NCBI RefSeq assembly: GCF_902859625.1
Contig: NZ_CADIJX010000001.1
Coordinates: 992,001 to 1,056,000, forward strand
DNA: 64,000 nucleotides
Direction: 5' to 3'
Origin: Achromobacter pestifer
Lineage (GTDB): Bacteria > Pseudomonadota > Gammaproteobacteria > Burkholderiales > Burkholderiaceae_B
Shown in pieces: positions 1 to 8,769 of the stretch. The notes below the pieces were generated by a model. The model saw only the letters and a program-made list of their open reading frames with translations, did no database searches and was not told the DNA's origin. The translations under genes were made by a program, and so were the position numbers. Each line of letters starts with the position of its first letter. The first letter of the stretch is position 1.

Positions 1-117
1 GATCGAGCGCCCTTCGGTCGCCAGGCGTGCGGCGCGGGCGCCGGCGGCGGCAATGGGCGACAGCTTGGCCTCACGGGCGCGGCGGGACAACACGGCGGGA
101 AACAGCGTTTCGGTCAT
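1..117 (-). CDS. Aminotransferase class I/II, N-terminal fragment
   Basis: Only the first 39 codons are inside the window; the rest lies beyond base 1. The peptide begins MTETLFPAVLSRRAREAKLS and continues with a run of Ala/Arg-rich helix, the N-terminal pattern of PLP-dependent aspartate/aromatic aminotransferases (family knowledge). Its ATG overlaps the TGA of the upstream FAD-linked oxidase gene as ATGA, so the two are translationally coupled and it is the last visible gene of the 117-5418 minus-strand group. Substrate cannot be judged from this fragment. Confidence 0.6.
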   Translation of the reverse strand, partial: MTETLFPAVLSRRAREAKLSPIAAAGARAARLATEGRSI

Positions 118-1538
118 GACAGTACCTTTCCGGGATTCATCAGATCCAAGGGGTCCAGCGCCTGCTTGATGCGGCGCATCAGGGTCAATTCAAGCCGGCT
201 CTTGTAACGGGGCAGCGCGTCGCGCTTGACTTGGCCAATGCCATGCTCCGCGCTGATCGACCCGCCTTGTGCGTGGGCCTGCGCGTGCACGACGTCGTGG
301 ATGCGATCTTCCAGATCGAACAGATGCCCCACGGGCCGGGACGGATCGTGCGACACGTTGTAGTGCAGGTTGCCGTCGCCCAAATGGCCGAACGCCATCG
401 GCCGCAGCCCCGCGTCCAGCGCGTGCAATGCGTCGGCGGTGCCGCGCAGGAAGGCGGGCACGCGGGAGATCGGCACTGAAATGTCATGCTTGACGTTGCC
501 GCCGTCACGCGCTTGCGCCAGGCCAATGGCCTCGTCGCGCAGCCGCCAGAACGCCGCCGACTGTTGCAGGTTGTGCGCGATCACCGCGTCAGCCAGCAAG
601 CCGGATTCCAATGCCTCCTGTCCCAGCCGCAGCAACGCCGCGCCCGCGCCGTCAGCGGATTCCGACGAGGCCTCCAGCAGCGCATACCAAGGCTGGTGCA
701 GTCTCGGCAGCGGCTGCTGCTGTTCCGGCACATGATGAGCCACCAGGTCCAGGACGGGCTGGCTGATCAACTCAAAGCCCGTCAGTGCCGCGCCCAGGCG
801 CTGGCGCGCAAGCGACAGGAACGACAGCGCCGCCTCGATCGAGGGAAAACCCACGAAGGCGCTGCCCTGGCCGCCCGGCAGCGGGTACAGCTTCAGTGTG
901 GCGGCCGTGATGACGCCCAGCGTTCCTTCGCTGCCGATGTACAGGTCCCGCAGCGAATAACCGGTATTGTCCTTGCGCAAGCCCCGCAGGCCGTTCCAGA
1001 TTTCGCCTTCGGCCGTCACCACCTCAAGCCCAAGCGTCAATTCACGGGTATTGCCATAACGCAGCACCTGCGTGCCGCCCGCGTTGGTCGACAGATTGCC
1101 GCCAATGGTGCAGCTGCCTTCAGATCCCAGGCTTAGCGGAAACAGCCGGTTGGCCTGGCGCGCGGCGTCCTGCACCGCAGCCAGCACACAGCCGGCCTGC
1201 ACGGTGATGGTGTCGTTATCGGTGTCCAGCGCCAGCACGCGGTTCAACCGGCCCAATGACAACAGCACGGCCTGCCCGCCCGCATCGGGCGTGGCGCCTC
1301 CCATCAACCCGGTGTTTCCGCCCTGCGGAACGACAGGCACGCCCGCCGCGCGGCAAAGCCGCAGCACCGCCGCCACTTCCTCGGCGTCGGCTGGCCGCGC
1401 CACGGCCAGCGCCCGCCCGTGCAGGCGGCCGCGCTGGTCCGTCAGGTAAGGATCGGCGTCCGCGCCCGTCCAGATCCACTCCTGCCCCAGGCGGGCACGC
1501 AAGGCGGCCAACAGGGAGTCGGCAATGTCGGCCGTCAT
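114..1538 (-). CDS. FAD-binding oxidase (D-2-hydroxyacid/D-2-hydroxyglutarate dehydrogenase-like)
   Basis: A 474-residue GlcD/D2HGDH-type flavoprotein, expected to oxidise a D-2-hydroxyacid to the 2-oxoacid. The PCMH FAD domain shows PQGGNTGL near residue 72 and GSEGTLGVIT near 205. The C-terminal cap shows HLGDGNLHYN and SAEHGIGQVKRD, which carry the metal-binding histidines of the family. The start is taken at MTADIADS because its ATG overlaps the stop of the preceding binding-protein gene (ATGA); an in-frame extension upstream would lie inside that gene. It also overlaps the following aminotransferase start. A 2-oxoacid producer next to an aminotransferase suggests that the imported compound is an amino acid or hydroxyacid (inference). 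Confidence 0.88.
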   Translation of the reverse strand: MTADIADSLLAALRARLGQEWIWTGADADPYLTDQRGRLHGRALAVARPADAEEVAAVLRLCRAAGVPVVPQGGNTGLMGGATPDAGGQAVLLSLGRLNRVLALDTDNDTITVQAGCVLAAVQDAARQANRLFPLSLGSEGSCTIGGNLSTNAGGTQVLRYGNTRELTLGLEVVTAEGEIWNGLRGLRKDNTGYSLRDLYIGSEGTLGVITAATLKLYPLPGGQGSAFVGFPSIEAALSFLSLARQRLGAALTGFELISQPVLDLVAHHVPEQQQPLPRLHQPWYALLEASSESADGAGAALLRLGQEALESGLLADAVIAHNLQQSAAFWRLRDEAIGLAQARDGGNVKHDISVPISRVPAFLRGTADALHALDAGLRPMAFGHLGDGNLHYNVSHDPSRPVGHLFDLEDRIHDVVHAQAHAQGGSISAEHGIGQVKRDALPRYKSRLELTLMRRIKQALDPLDLMNPGKVLS

Positions 1539-2446
1539 GGCTTGGCTTGCGCCTCGGGCGGCGCACTGTCGAACTTGCCGGCTTGCGCCTGCGCGGTCGC
1601 CTGCTTCAAGTAATCCGCCGGCACGCCAAAGCGGTCGGCTTGCTTGACCAGCAGGCCTGTCTTCAACCAATCCTGAATGACGCCGTCGACGAAGGCGCGC
1701 GTATCGGCCTCATTGCGGCGCGTCCAGATGACGGTGGGCGACGGGATCAACTGGTCGGAGGTGGCCAGTTCAAAGTCGCTCCATTCCCGCCCGTTCGGGC
1801 CATGCAGCGTTTCATACAACGCGGGCTGGATGTGCACCGACGCATCGCAGCTTCCGCCTTTAAGCGCCAGCAAGGATTCGGGAATGTTGCGCAGCCCCTT
1901 GACCACGGCGCCATACGTATCCTGCAAGGGCTTGGCGAAATTGCTGCCTTGCGACACGCAGGCCACCTTGCCTTTCAGGTCTTCCCAACGCTTGATGCCG
2001 CTTTTCTTGGACACCATCGCCGCGCCGCCCACCAGGTTGTAGGGCGTGGGCGCGTAGCTCAGGATTTCACTGCGCTCCTGGGTCCATTGAATATTGGCGA
2101 TCAACAGGTCAACCTTGCCGGCCTGTAGGAACTGCACGCGCGTGGATGCCGTGACCGGCACCGTTTCCAACGTGACGCCCAAGCGCTTGGCAATATCGGC
2201 GCCCAGCTCCGTCTGAAAACCACCGACCTTGCCCGTGGCGGGGTCCAGGATGCCAAACGGCGGGCTGGCCCCATCCACACCGATCACGATCCTGCCGCGT
2301 TGCTTGACCTTGTCCAGCGTGGCGTCGGCGTGCGCGGCGCCAGACATCAGGCCCGCTAGCGCGGTCAAGACCAGGACGGCGGCCGCCTTCGTACGGCGTT
2401 GCGTCGTGCGCTGCGATTTCATGTTTGTTTGAGTCATCATCTTCAT
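1535..2446 (-). CDS. ABC-type amino-acid binding protein (SBP family 3), copy 2
   Basis: Periplasmic solute-binding protein of 303 residues. After a twin-Arg-poor, Lys/Arg-rich n-region comes a hydrophobic stretch ending SGAAHA, then the mature protein starts DATLDKVKQRGRIVIGVDG, the classic beginning of HisJ/GlnH-type receptors. The start at MKMMTQ is preceded by AGGA four bases upstream; the next ATGs, two and three codons on, are alternatives. It is a diverged paralogue of the product of the gene just upstream (shared AHADATLDK, ILxYAPTP, CVSQGSxFAxPL, DYGAVVKG). No permease or ATPase gene accompanies it in the window, so the partner transporter must be elsewhere or off the left edge. Confidence 0.87.
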   Translation of the reverse strand: MKMMTQTNMKSQRTTQRRTKAAAVLVLTALAGLMSGAAHADATLDKVKQRGRIVIGVDGASPPFGILDPATGKVGGFQTELGADIAKRLGVTLETVPVTASTRVQFLQAGKVDLLIANIQWTQERSEILSYAPTPYNLVGGAAMVSKKSGIKRWEDLKGKVACVSQGSNFAKPLQDTYGAVVKGLRNIPESLLALKGGSCDASVHIQPALYETLHGPNGREWSDFELATSDQLIPSPTVIWTRRNEADTRAFVDGVIQDWLKTGLLVKQADRFGVPADYLKQATAQAQAGKFDSAPPEAQAKP

Positions 2447-2468
2447 CCGTTCCTGTCGCGGCCTGCTC

Positions 2469-3305
2469 TTAGCTGCCTTGCTTGAATTTGGCATTGAGCT
2501 CTTGCAACAGCGGTTGCGGCGGTTCGATGCCCAAGCGCTTTTCAGTGGCGATCAGCCAGCCCGTGCGGTGCCAGTCCTGTATCACCTTGTCGACGGCGGC
2601 GATGGTGTCGGCCTCGCCCTTGCGAGTCCACACGACGGAATTGGCGGGCAGCACTTCCGTGGCGATGGGCGCGTGGTAGTCGGCCCATTCAGGATTGCTG
2701 CGCAGCAAGGGATGAATCAGCGTGGAATCGTGCACGGCCGCCACGCATTGGCCGCCACGCAATGCCAGCAGCGAATCCGATGAGCTCTTGTAGCCCTTGA
2801 CCACCGCCCCGTAGTCGGCCGACAACGGTCTGGCGAAGCTGCTGCCCTGCGACACGCACACCGGCTTGCCGCGCAGGTCTTCCCATTGGGTGATGCCGCT
2901 GGTCTTCAAGGTGGCCGCCGCGCCGCCGACCCGGAAGAATGGCGTGGGGGCATAGCCCAGAATCTCGGCGCGTTCCGGATTCAGTTCCATGGACGCGATC
3001 AGCAGATCCACCTTGCCGGAAATCAGGAATTGCGTGCGCGTGGCCGTCTGCACCTGCACCAGTTCCGCCTTGACCCCCAAGCCGCGGGCCAACTCACGCG
3101 CCAATTCGGGGTTCCAGCCCACCAACTGCTGCGTGGCGGGATCCAGTGACCCGAATACGCCGCCGTTGGCCAGCACGCCGATGGTGACGGTGCCGCGTTC
3201 CTTGATCTTGTCCAGGGTGGCGTCGGCGTGGGCGTAGCCGGCGGCAAAGGCCAACGCCAGCGCGATTGCGGTGCGGGCCAGGCCCGATGTCTTGCGGATT
3301 GCCAT
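2469..3305 (-). CDS. ABC-type amino-acid binding protein (SBP family 3), copy 1
   Basis: Periplasmic binding protein of 278 residues with signal peptide MAIRKTSGLARTAIALALAF...AHA and a mature start DATLDKIKERGTVTIGV. It carries the same landmarks as its downstream neighbour (ILGYAPTPFF, CVSQGSSFARPL, DYGAVVKGYK, SVVWTRKGEADT), so the two look like products of a tandem duplication that have drifted apart. The gap to the next gene is only 22 bases, consistent with cotranscription. The ATG at 3305 is chosen because the signal peptide begins there; the open frame extends further upstream without a plausible signal. No strong Shine-Dalgarno is visible. The ligand is unknown. Confidence 0.87.
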   Translation of the reverse strand: MAIRKTSGLARTAIALALAFAAGYAHADATLDKIKERGTVTIGVLANGGVFGSLDPATQQLVGWNPELARELARGLGVKAELVQVQTATRTQFLISGKVDLLIASMELNPERAEILGYAPTPFFRVGGAAATLKTSGITQWEDLRGKPVCVSQGSSFARPLSADYGAVVKGYKSSSDSLLALRGGQCVAAVHDSTLIHPLLRSNPEWADYHAPIATEVLPANSVVWTRKGEADTIAAVDKVIQDWHRTGWLIATEKRLGIEPPQPLLQELNAKFKQGS

Positions 3306-3457
3306 GTTGTTGTCTTGTCGTGTGCATTGAACGGAGGTCCATGCTGCGGGCCGCGGGCCGGCAAGACAAAGAAGACTTTCAGATATCAATATGCGGGGCG
3401 TCATTCTCCCCAGGGGAAGACGCGCCCGCGCACATAACCATATGACGCGAAAGTGCG

Positions 3458-4492
3458 TTACTTCAGCTTCACTTCCGCCGATGCGATGACCCGCCGGTAC
3501 GTCGCGATGTCGTCGCGCACCGTCTGGTCCACGGCCTCGGGCGACGTCGCGGCAATGGTGAAGCCCAGGTTCTCCAGCAACGCGGCGGTCTCGGGTTCCC
3601 GCAACACCGCCACCACGTCGCGATTGATGCGGTCGACAAGGGCGCGCGGTGTCGAGGCCGGCACCGAAAAGCCTTGCCAGCTTTCAACCACGTAGTCCGG
3701 CAAGCCAGCCTCTTGCATGGTGGGCACGTCCGGCAATGCCTTGGACCGGTACGGCGTGGTGACGGCCAGCGCCACCAGTTTGCCGTTGCGCACGTTCTCG
3801 GTGGCGGCCGCCAGGGTGATCAGCATGGCGTCCACATGGCCGCCCAGCACATCCAGCGTGGCGGGTCCGCCGCCCGGGTACGGGATCTGGTTGGTCTTGG
3901 CGCCGATGCGCTCGTTCAGCAATTCCACCGCCAAGTGCTGCAAGCTGCCCGTGCCGCCCGGCAAGGCCAGTGATATTTCGCCCGGCCGTTGTTTGACCAG
4001 CGCCACGAATTCCTGGAATGTCTTCACACCCAGTCCCGGCCGCACCACCAGCAATTGCGGGTTCACGACGGCCTTGGTCACCCCCTGCAAATCCTTCACC
4101 GGGTCATACGGCAATTTTCCCGGCTGCAAGGCATTGAGCGACAACGCATCGCCACCCAGCAACAAGGTGTAGCCATCGCCCCGCGCATGCGCGACCGCGG
4201 CATTGCCGATCGCGCTGCTGGCGCCGGGCTGGTTCTCGACCACCACGCTTTGATGCCACTTCTCGCCCAGCTTCTGAGCCACCGTGCGCGCCAGCTTGTC
4301 GGCGCTGCCGCCAGCGGATACCGGCACGATGATCTTGACCGGCCGGTTCGGATAGCGGTTGGCTTCCTCCCCCGGAACCGGCGCCGATCCGGCGAAATTG
4401 CTTAACAGCCCCGCCCCAAGCACCACGCCCGCCAGCAGCCCGAGCCCCACGCGCCACGCCGGCTTGCCGGGCGATTTTTGTTTGACGCTCAT
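3458..4492 (-). CDS. Bug-family (TctC-like) tripartite tricarboxylate receptor
   Basis: Extracytoplasmic receptor of 344 residues. A long N-terminal hydrophobic segment (residues ~15-35) is followed by YPNRPVKIIVPVSAGGSADK, the defining Bug start, and by VVENQPGASSAIG. The family binds small carboxylates or amino acids with the GGxxD-containing loop. Its ATG overlaps the stop of the TauD-type gene (ATGA), so uptake and oxidation are translationally coupled; the substrate of the dioxygenase, or its precursor, is the likely ligand (inference). The N-terminal segment lacks a clear signal-peptidase site, so it may stay as an anchor. No TctA/TctB membrane genes are present in the window. Confidence 0.9.
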   Translation of the reverse strand: MSVKQKSPGKPAWRVGLGLLAGVVLGAGLLSNFAGSAPVPGEEANRYPNRPVKIIVPVSAGGSADKLARTVAQKLGEKWHQSVVVENQPGASSAIGNAAVAHARGDGYTLLLGGDALSLNALQPGKLPYDPVKDLQGVTKAVVNPQLLVVRPGLGVKTFQEFVALVKQRPGEISLALPGGTGSLQHLAVELLNERIGAKTNQIPYPGGGPATLDVLGGHVDAMLITLAAATENVRNGKLVALAVTTPYRSKALPDVPTMQEAGLPDYVVESWQGFSVPASTPRALVDRINRDVVAVLREPETAALLENLGFTIAATSPEAVDQTVRDDIATYRRVIASAEVKLK

Positions 4493-5418
4493 GCCACGGC
4501 TCCCGTGTCCACGCCCAGCGCGCCGAACGGTTTTCCGAGCACGGCGTTGGAATGCCTGCCATCCACGCCCACGGGCACGTCGCCCTCAAGGGTGATGCGG
4601 TACAGCACCCGTTCCACGTCCAGGTAGGCAAAGTCAGCCGGCCCCTGGTGCGCCGTGGCACGGTTGTCCCAGAACGCAATGCTGCCCGGCTCCCAACGGA
4701 AGCGCGCGGTGTATTCGGGCCGCGTGATCTCGTCGAAGAACAGATTCAGCAGATGACGGCTTTCCTCTTCGTTCACATCCTTGATGCGGCGGGTAAAGCC
4801 GGGATTCACGAACAGCGCGCGTTCCCCCGTCTCTGGCAGCACCCGCACCACAGGGTGTTCGGACACCAGCGGGCTGGCCTGCACCCGTTGCGCATAGACG
4901 CTCTGGTTATCAAAATCACCGTTGTAGCCGCCAAACTGATGACGTGCCCACAACGTGTCTGCCAACGCCCGCAACGCGGGCGACAAGTGTTCGTAGGCGG
5001 CCACCAGGTTGGTGAAAACGGTATCGCCCCCATAGGCAGGCACTTGATGGCCGGCTCGCAGAATGGAGCCCGCGGGCGGGTTGACCACACCGGTCACGTC
5101 CGTGTGCCAGCGTTCGCCGCGGCGGCCCGTCTTGGAAGTAGACGAAATGGTACGGATCTGCGGATAGCCCTCCGGTGGATTGGCGTCATAGGGATGCGCC
5201 GACGTCGGACGTCCGAAGGCCTGCGCAAACGCCAGATGCTGCGCGTGGTCAATGTGCTGGTTGCGGAAGAAAACGACCTTCCAGCGCAACAGCGCCGCCT
5301 TGATCTGGTCAATCTCATCGCCGCTCAATGGGCGGGTCAGATCCACCCCGTGGATCTCGGCGCCCGTGAAGACGGAAAGCGGCCGGATGTCCAGCCGCGT
5401 GCTTGCTAGCGTGCTCAT
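4489..5418 (-). CDS. TauD/TfdA-family Fe(II)/2-oxoglutarate dioxygenase
   Basis: Cytosolic non-haem iron oxygenase of 309 residues, expected to hydroxylate a small organic acid with decarboxylation of 2-oxoglutarate. The iron triad is visible as H105 and D107 in RWHTDVTG and H257 in TAHQGPADF; R270/R274 in ERVLYRIT fit the 2-oxoglutarate-binding arginine. The start at MSTLASTR is supported by AGGGG six bases upstream; the frame remains open further upstream without a signal. Length matches TauD/TfdA members. Whether the substrate is a sulfonate, a phenoxyacid or another acid cannot be told. It heads a minus-strand operon with a Bug receptor immediately downstream. Confidence 0.88.
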   Translation of the reverse strand: MSTLASTRLDIRPLSVFTGAEIHGVDLTRPLSGDEIDQIKAALLRWKVVFFRNQHIDHAQHLAFAQAFGRPTSAHPYDANPPEGYPQIRTISSTSKTGRRGERWHTDVTGVVNPPAGSILRAGHQVPAYGGDTVFTNLVAAYEHLSPALRALADTLWARHQFGGYNGDFDNQSVYAQRVQASPLVSEHPVVRVLPETGERALFVNPGFTRRIKDVNEEESRHLLNLFFDEITRPEYTARFRWEPGSIAFWDNRATAHQGPADFAYLDVERVLYRITLEGDVPVGVDGRHSNAVLGKPFGALGVDTGAVA

Positions 5419-5515
5419 GTATCGCCCCTGTCTGTTCAGTGAAAACAGAATAGGTTCGACGCATGCGCTCAACAAATACCGATACGCAATGTGAAAATAG
5501 CCCGCGCCACGGCCA

Positions 5516-6415
5516 CTAGGCGTGCTGCTGGGTCAAAAACGCCAGCATGCGCCGCGCCAGTTCACGCGGCTGTTCTTCCGGCAAATAATGGCCGCAGTCC
5601 TCCAGCACGCCACCTTGCAGGTTGTGCACCAAGGGCGCCAGGGCCGAATGCAGGTCGGGCGCGCTGCCCTGGTCCCCTCCCAATGCCAGCACCGGCATCG
5701 TCAGCGGCGTATCGCGCAGCGGCAGGTTTTGTGCGGCGTCTTCCTGCGCCGCGCGGTAATAGCCCAACATGCCACGCAAGCCGCCCAGCGTTTGGTAGAC
5801 ACGTTCGTATTCATCGATATCCGCACGGCTGAAGACGCCTGGCTTGTTGGCCGTCTTGCGTGAGAAAAACCATTCGATCAAGATGCGTTCACGGCCCACC
5901 AACAAGGCTTCGGGCAGATCCGGCACGCTGTTGAACAGAAAGTGCCAGCTTTTCCAGTTGTCTGGCCCCAGTGCGATGGCAGGCTTCAGCGTGACGCCCG
6001 GGATATTGGCGTCCAGCAGCACCAGGCGTTCGACCGCGCTGGCATAACGCGCAGCATACGGATACGCGATCCAGGCGCCGATATCGTGGCCCGCCAGCGC
6101 GTAGCGCGTCAGGCCCATGGTGTGGAACAAGGCCCGCAACCGTTCGCCCGCCGTGCGCGTATCGTATCCGCCCAGCGGCTTGTCCGAATCCCCCTGCCCC
6201 GGCAGATCCACCGCGAACACGCGAAAATGCGGCGCCAGCAGCGGCATCACCCGCCGCCAGGCATACCAGCTCTGCGGAAAGCCGGCCAGCAGGATCAGCG
6301 CGGGCCCCGCGCCGCCTTCCACCACGTGATAGCCCAACCCATCCACCCGCACCCGGCGGTGCCGAAACGTCACGCCGTCCAATGCAAAGGCGTCCGCGCT
6401 TGCCAAAGTATCCAT
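5516..6415 (-). CDS. Alpha/beta hydrolase with Asp nucleophile (epoxide hydrolase/haloacetate dehalogenase type)
   Basis: A 299-residue alpha/beta-hydrolase. The nucleophile elbow reads AGHDIGAW with Asp at 111 instead of Ser, as in epoxide hydrolases and fluoroacetate/haloalkane dehalogenases; the catalytic His is in EDCGHYLPEEQ near the C-terminus. The oxyanion motif usually HGFP is here AGFPQSWYAWR, with His replaced by Ala. The start at MDTLAS (6415) is preferred because GGAG lies eight bases upstream; an ATG two codons earlier is only two bases from it. It follows the pyroglutamyl-peptidase gene by 15 bases, hence probably one transcript, although no functional link is obvious. Confidence 0.85.
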   Translation of the reverse strand: MDTLASADAFALDGVTFRHRRVRVDGLGYHVVEGGAGPALILLAGFPQSWYAWRRVMPLLAPHFRVFAVDLPGQGDSDKPLGGYDTRTAGERLRALFHTMGLTRYALAGHDIGAWIAYPYAARYASAVERLVLLDANIPGVTLKPAIALGPDNWKSWHFLFNSVPDLPEALLVGRERILIEWFFSRKTANKPGVFSRADIDEYERVYQTLGGLRGMLGYYRAAQEDAAQNLPLRDTPLTMPVLALGGDQGSAPDLHSALAPLVHNLQGGVLEDCGHYLPEEQPRELARRMLAFLTQQHA

Positions 6416-6430
6416 GCCCATTGCTCCAGT

Positions 6431-7102
6431 TCAGTGCAGCGCGCCGCCGCCTTCCTTGATATCGCGCGTCACGGCAAGCGATGTCGCCACCATGATCTTC
6501 ACGCCTTGCACCAGCAGGTCCAGTGACAGGCTGGGTGCGCCAGGATGACGCGCCGCCATTTCCGGCAGATACGGCACATGCACGAAGCCGCCGCGCAGCG
6601 TCGGGCGTTCCGTGGCGATGAAGTGGGCCAACCCGTAAAAGATGGTGTTGCAGTTATAGGTGCCGGCGGTCAGCGATACCGATGCCGGCACGCCGCCCGT
6701 CCGCAGGTCGCGCACGATCGCTTTGATGGGCAAGGTCGAGAAATACGCCGCCGGGCCGCCTTCCACCACCGGAACATCAATCGGCTGCTTGCCCTCGTTG
6801 TCCGGAATGCGGGCGTCCACCACATTGATCGCCACCCGCTCCACCGACACATCGCTGCGCCCCCCTGCCTGCCCCAGGCAGATCACCAGGTCCGGCTGTA
6901 CCTCCTCGATCGCCTGCCGCAATACGCCGACCACCTTGCCAATCACACAGGGCAATTGGCGTGCGATCACCCGGGCGCCAGCCACATCCTGGCCGTCCAA
7001 GCGGCGTGCGGCTTCCCATGAGGGGTTGATGGTTTCACCATCGAAGGGTTCGATTCCGGTGATGAGTACGGTCCGCACGGGCGTTTCCTTTTTGATATCC
7101 AT
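6431..7102 (-). CDS. pcp: Pyroglutamyl-peptidase I
   Basis: Cytosolic cysteine peptidase (family C15) that removes N-terminal pyroglutamate. With the start at MDIKKE the protein has 223 residues, typical for Pcp. The catalytic triad is visible: E88 in [10 protein letters not shown]151 in [12 protein letters not shown] and H175 in [10 protein letters not shown]. The N-terminal [19 protein letters not shown] is also diagnostic (usually TGFEPFGG; here IEPFDG). A second ATG three codons upstream (7111) is equally possible; neither has a strong ribosome site. The gene diverges from a LysR regulator across a 60-base gap containing an inverted repeat, so it is probably controlled by that regulator. 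Confidence 0.92.
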   Translation of the reverse strand: MDIKKETPVRTVLITGIEPFDGETINPSWEAARRLDGQDVAGARVIARQLPCVIGKVVGVLRQAIEEVQPDLVICLGQAGGRSDVSVERVAINVVDARIPDNEGKQPIDVPVVEGGPAAYFSTLPIKAIVRDLRTGGVPASVSLTAGTYNCNTIFYGLAHFIATERPTLRGGFVHVPYLPEMAARHPGAPSLSLDLLVQGVKIMVATSLAVTRDIKEGGGALH

Positions 7103-7138
7103 GGCGGTCATGGTAGGGGCGCCCCAAGAATTGTTGAA

Positions 7139-7166
7139 ATCGATAAACAGTATTCGTATTATTGAT
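7139..7166. promoter_or_regulatory. Inverted repeat in the pcp-LysR divergent promoter
   Basis: ATCGATAA (7139-7146) and TTATTGAT (7159-7166) match as inverted arms at 7 of 8 positions with 12 bases between. The AT-rich element sits just before the LysR start codon at 7170. Position and symmetry suit an autoregulatory LysR site, but no binding data exist. Confidence 0.35.
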
Positions 7167-7169
7167 GGC

Positions 7170-8096
7170 ATGAATCTATCTGCCGTTGACCTGAACCTGC
7201 TGGTCGCCTTCGAGGCCTTGTACGAAACGCGCAATGTGACGCTTGCCGGGCAACGCATCCACCGTGCCCAGCCATCGGTCAGCAGCGCGCTGGGCCGGCT
7301 GCGCCGGGTGTTCAATGACGAACTCTTCGTGCGCACCGCTGATGGCATGCTGCCCACCGAACATGCGGTGGCGCTCATGCCCGCCATCAGCAGTGCGCTG
7401 GACCAGATCCGCCACGCCTTGGAGCAAGGCGCGGGCTTCGATCCCGCCGCCGCCGAAGGCCGGCGTTTCACGCTGGCTGCCAGCGACTATGCCGACGTCG
7501 TGCTGGTGCCGCATATCGTTGCCCGGCTTCGGCGTGAAGCGCCCGCGGCCGATCTGCGCGTGACCCGGCTGGACCGCGCCACGCTCTATGAACAGTTGGA
7601 CAACGGCAGCGTGGATATCGCCATCGGCGGACACCTGACGCCACCCAAGCGCATGCGGGTCACGCCCTTGTACGAAGAATCATTCGTCTGCATCACGGAT
7701 CGGCAGCATCCCGGCCTGCGCGGCCGCAAGCTGGACCTGGACCGCTACGTGGCGCTGCCGCACGCGCTGTTCGTACCCAGCGATGACGGGTCGGCGCGCG
7801 GGGTGGTGGATGTCAGTCTGGCGAAGCTGGGGCGCAAGCGCCGCGTCGCCTGCACGTTTGCGCATATCGTCGCCCTGCCGCATGCCGTGGCGGGCACGGA
7901 CCTGATCGCCACCCTGGCCCGCCGCGCGGCGCTGCGCCTGGCGGGGCAGAACCTGCGCCTGCGGCCGCTGCCCCCCGACATCGACCCCGGGCCTTTCCGC
8001 ATCGACATGATCAGCAGCCGGCGGGCGCCTGCCGACACCGCCCTGGCATGGTTGCAGAATCTGGTCGCAAGCGCCGTCAAAGACTTGCCGGCTTGA
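7170..8096 (+). CDS. LysR-family regulator (NodD/NahR-like N-terminus)
   Basis: Transcriptional regulator of 308 residues. It begins [19 protein letters not shown] and has [19 protein letters not shown] as the recognition helix, the pattern of the NahR/LeuO-like subgroup. Residues ~90-300 form the periplasmic-binding-protein-like effector domain. The ATG at 7170 is the conserved subgroup start; the open frame runs far upstream through the antisense of pcp and is ignored. It is divergent from the pcp-hydrolase pair, its most likely target. The effector is unknown. Confidence 0.88.
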   Translation: MNLSAVDLNLLVAFEALYETRNVTLAGQRIHRAQPSVSSALGRLRRVFNDELFVRTADGMLPTEHAVALMPAISSALDQIRHALEQGAGFDPAAAEGRRFTLAASDYADVVLVPHIVARLRREAPAADLRVTRLDRATLYEQLDNGSVDIAIGGHLTPPKRMRVTPLYEESFVCITDRQHPGLRGRKLDLDRYVALPHALFVPSDDGSARGVVDVSLAKLGRKRRVACTFAHIVALPHAVAGTDLIATLARRAALRLAGQNLRLRPLPPDIDPGPFRIDMISSRRAPADTALAWLQNLVASAVKDLPA

Positions 8097-8105
8097 TCCG
8101 AACGC

Positions 8106-8768
8106 CTATTCGACGTTAGAGAAAAAAGCGCATTGCCCCGGGTACCCCGGACGCGCATCGCAGGCTTTCAGACAACCGGGCTTGCCGCCCGGAAAGCTGG
8201 CCGCCACCGACATGCCAAAGCCATAGGTTGGCGTCGTCACGTCGAAGCGGCTTTCGCAAATCGTTTTTGTGCCGTAAGTGAAGGTCATCCCCTCGCGGCG
8301 GCCATTGATCGCGAAGGCCACCTGAAAGCTGTTCATGCTGTTCCATCCCGCGCGGGGCAGCACGACGAAACGGTAATGCGTGGCGTCCTGGCGTTCGCCG
8401 AATATCTTCAGCTGCGCGGATGTCGTCCTTGTCGTGGGCGATGGATACGGCAAGGCCAGCAAGGCCCGGGGATCGCCCAGCACGCCCAGATCGAAGCCCA
8501 GGCCCTTCTGGTAGAACGGCACGTCCAAACTGGGGTAGCCGGAATACTCCACCCGCTTGGGCGGCCCGTTGTACACATCCGTATTGGGTGCGTAATCCGG
8601 CGCGCGGGCAAACGTGACGTCAAGCGTCAACGCTACCTCCGCCGGATTGGCGTCTTCGGTGCGGGCATGCTTTTCGTAGACATCGGCGCGGCCGGCACAA
8701 CCGGCCAGCACCGCCACCAGCGCAAGCGTCAACGCGCGCAGGCCCGCAAAAACAGGAATCGGCATCAC
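8106..8768 (-). CDS. Putative lipoprotein of unknown function
   Basis: A 220-residue exported protein. The signal segment ends in the lipobox VLAGCAG, so the mature protein would be lipidated at that Cys. The remainder has no family I recognise; it contains several Cys (TICESRF, GCLKACDARPGYPGQC) that could form disulfides in the envelope. The start is given as GTG at 8768, seven bases after AGGAG; the next codon is an ATG (8765) and could be used instead. It starts directly after the stop of the upstream exported protein, so the two form a pair and may work together. Both diverge from the iron-uptake regulators. Confidence 0.75.
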   Translation of the reverse strand: MMPIPVFAGLRALTLALVAVLAGCAGRADVYEKHARTEDANPAEVALTLDVTFARAPDYAPNTDVYNGPPKRVEYSGYPSLDVPFYQKGLGFDLGVLGDPRALLALPYPSPTTRTTSAQLKIFGERQDATHYRFVVLPRAGWNSMNSFQVAFAINGRREGMTFTYGTKTICESRFDVTTPTYGFGMSVAASFPGGKPGCLKACDARPGYPGQCAFFSNVE

Positions 8769-8769
8769 G

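Noticed and set aside
7040-7060. tRNA T-loop-like GGTTCGATTCC
   Set aside because: It is inside the pcp coding sequence (codons of the conserved N-terminus) and no cloverleaf surrounds it.
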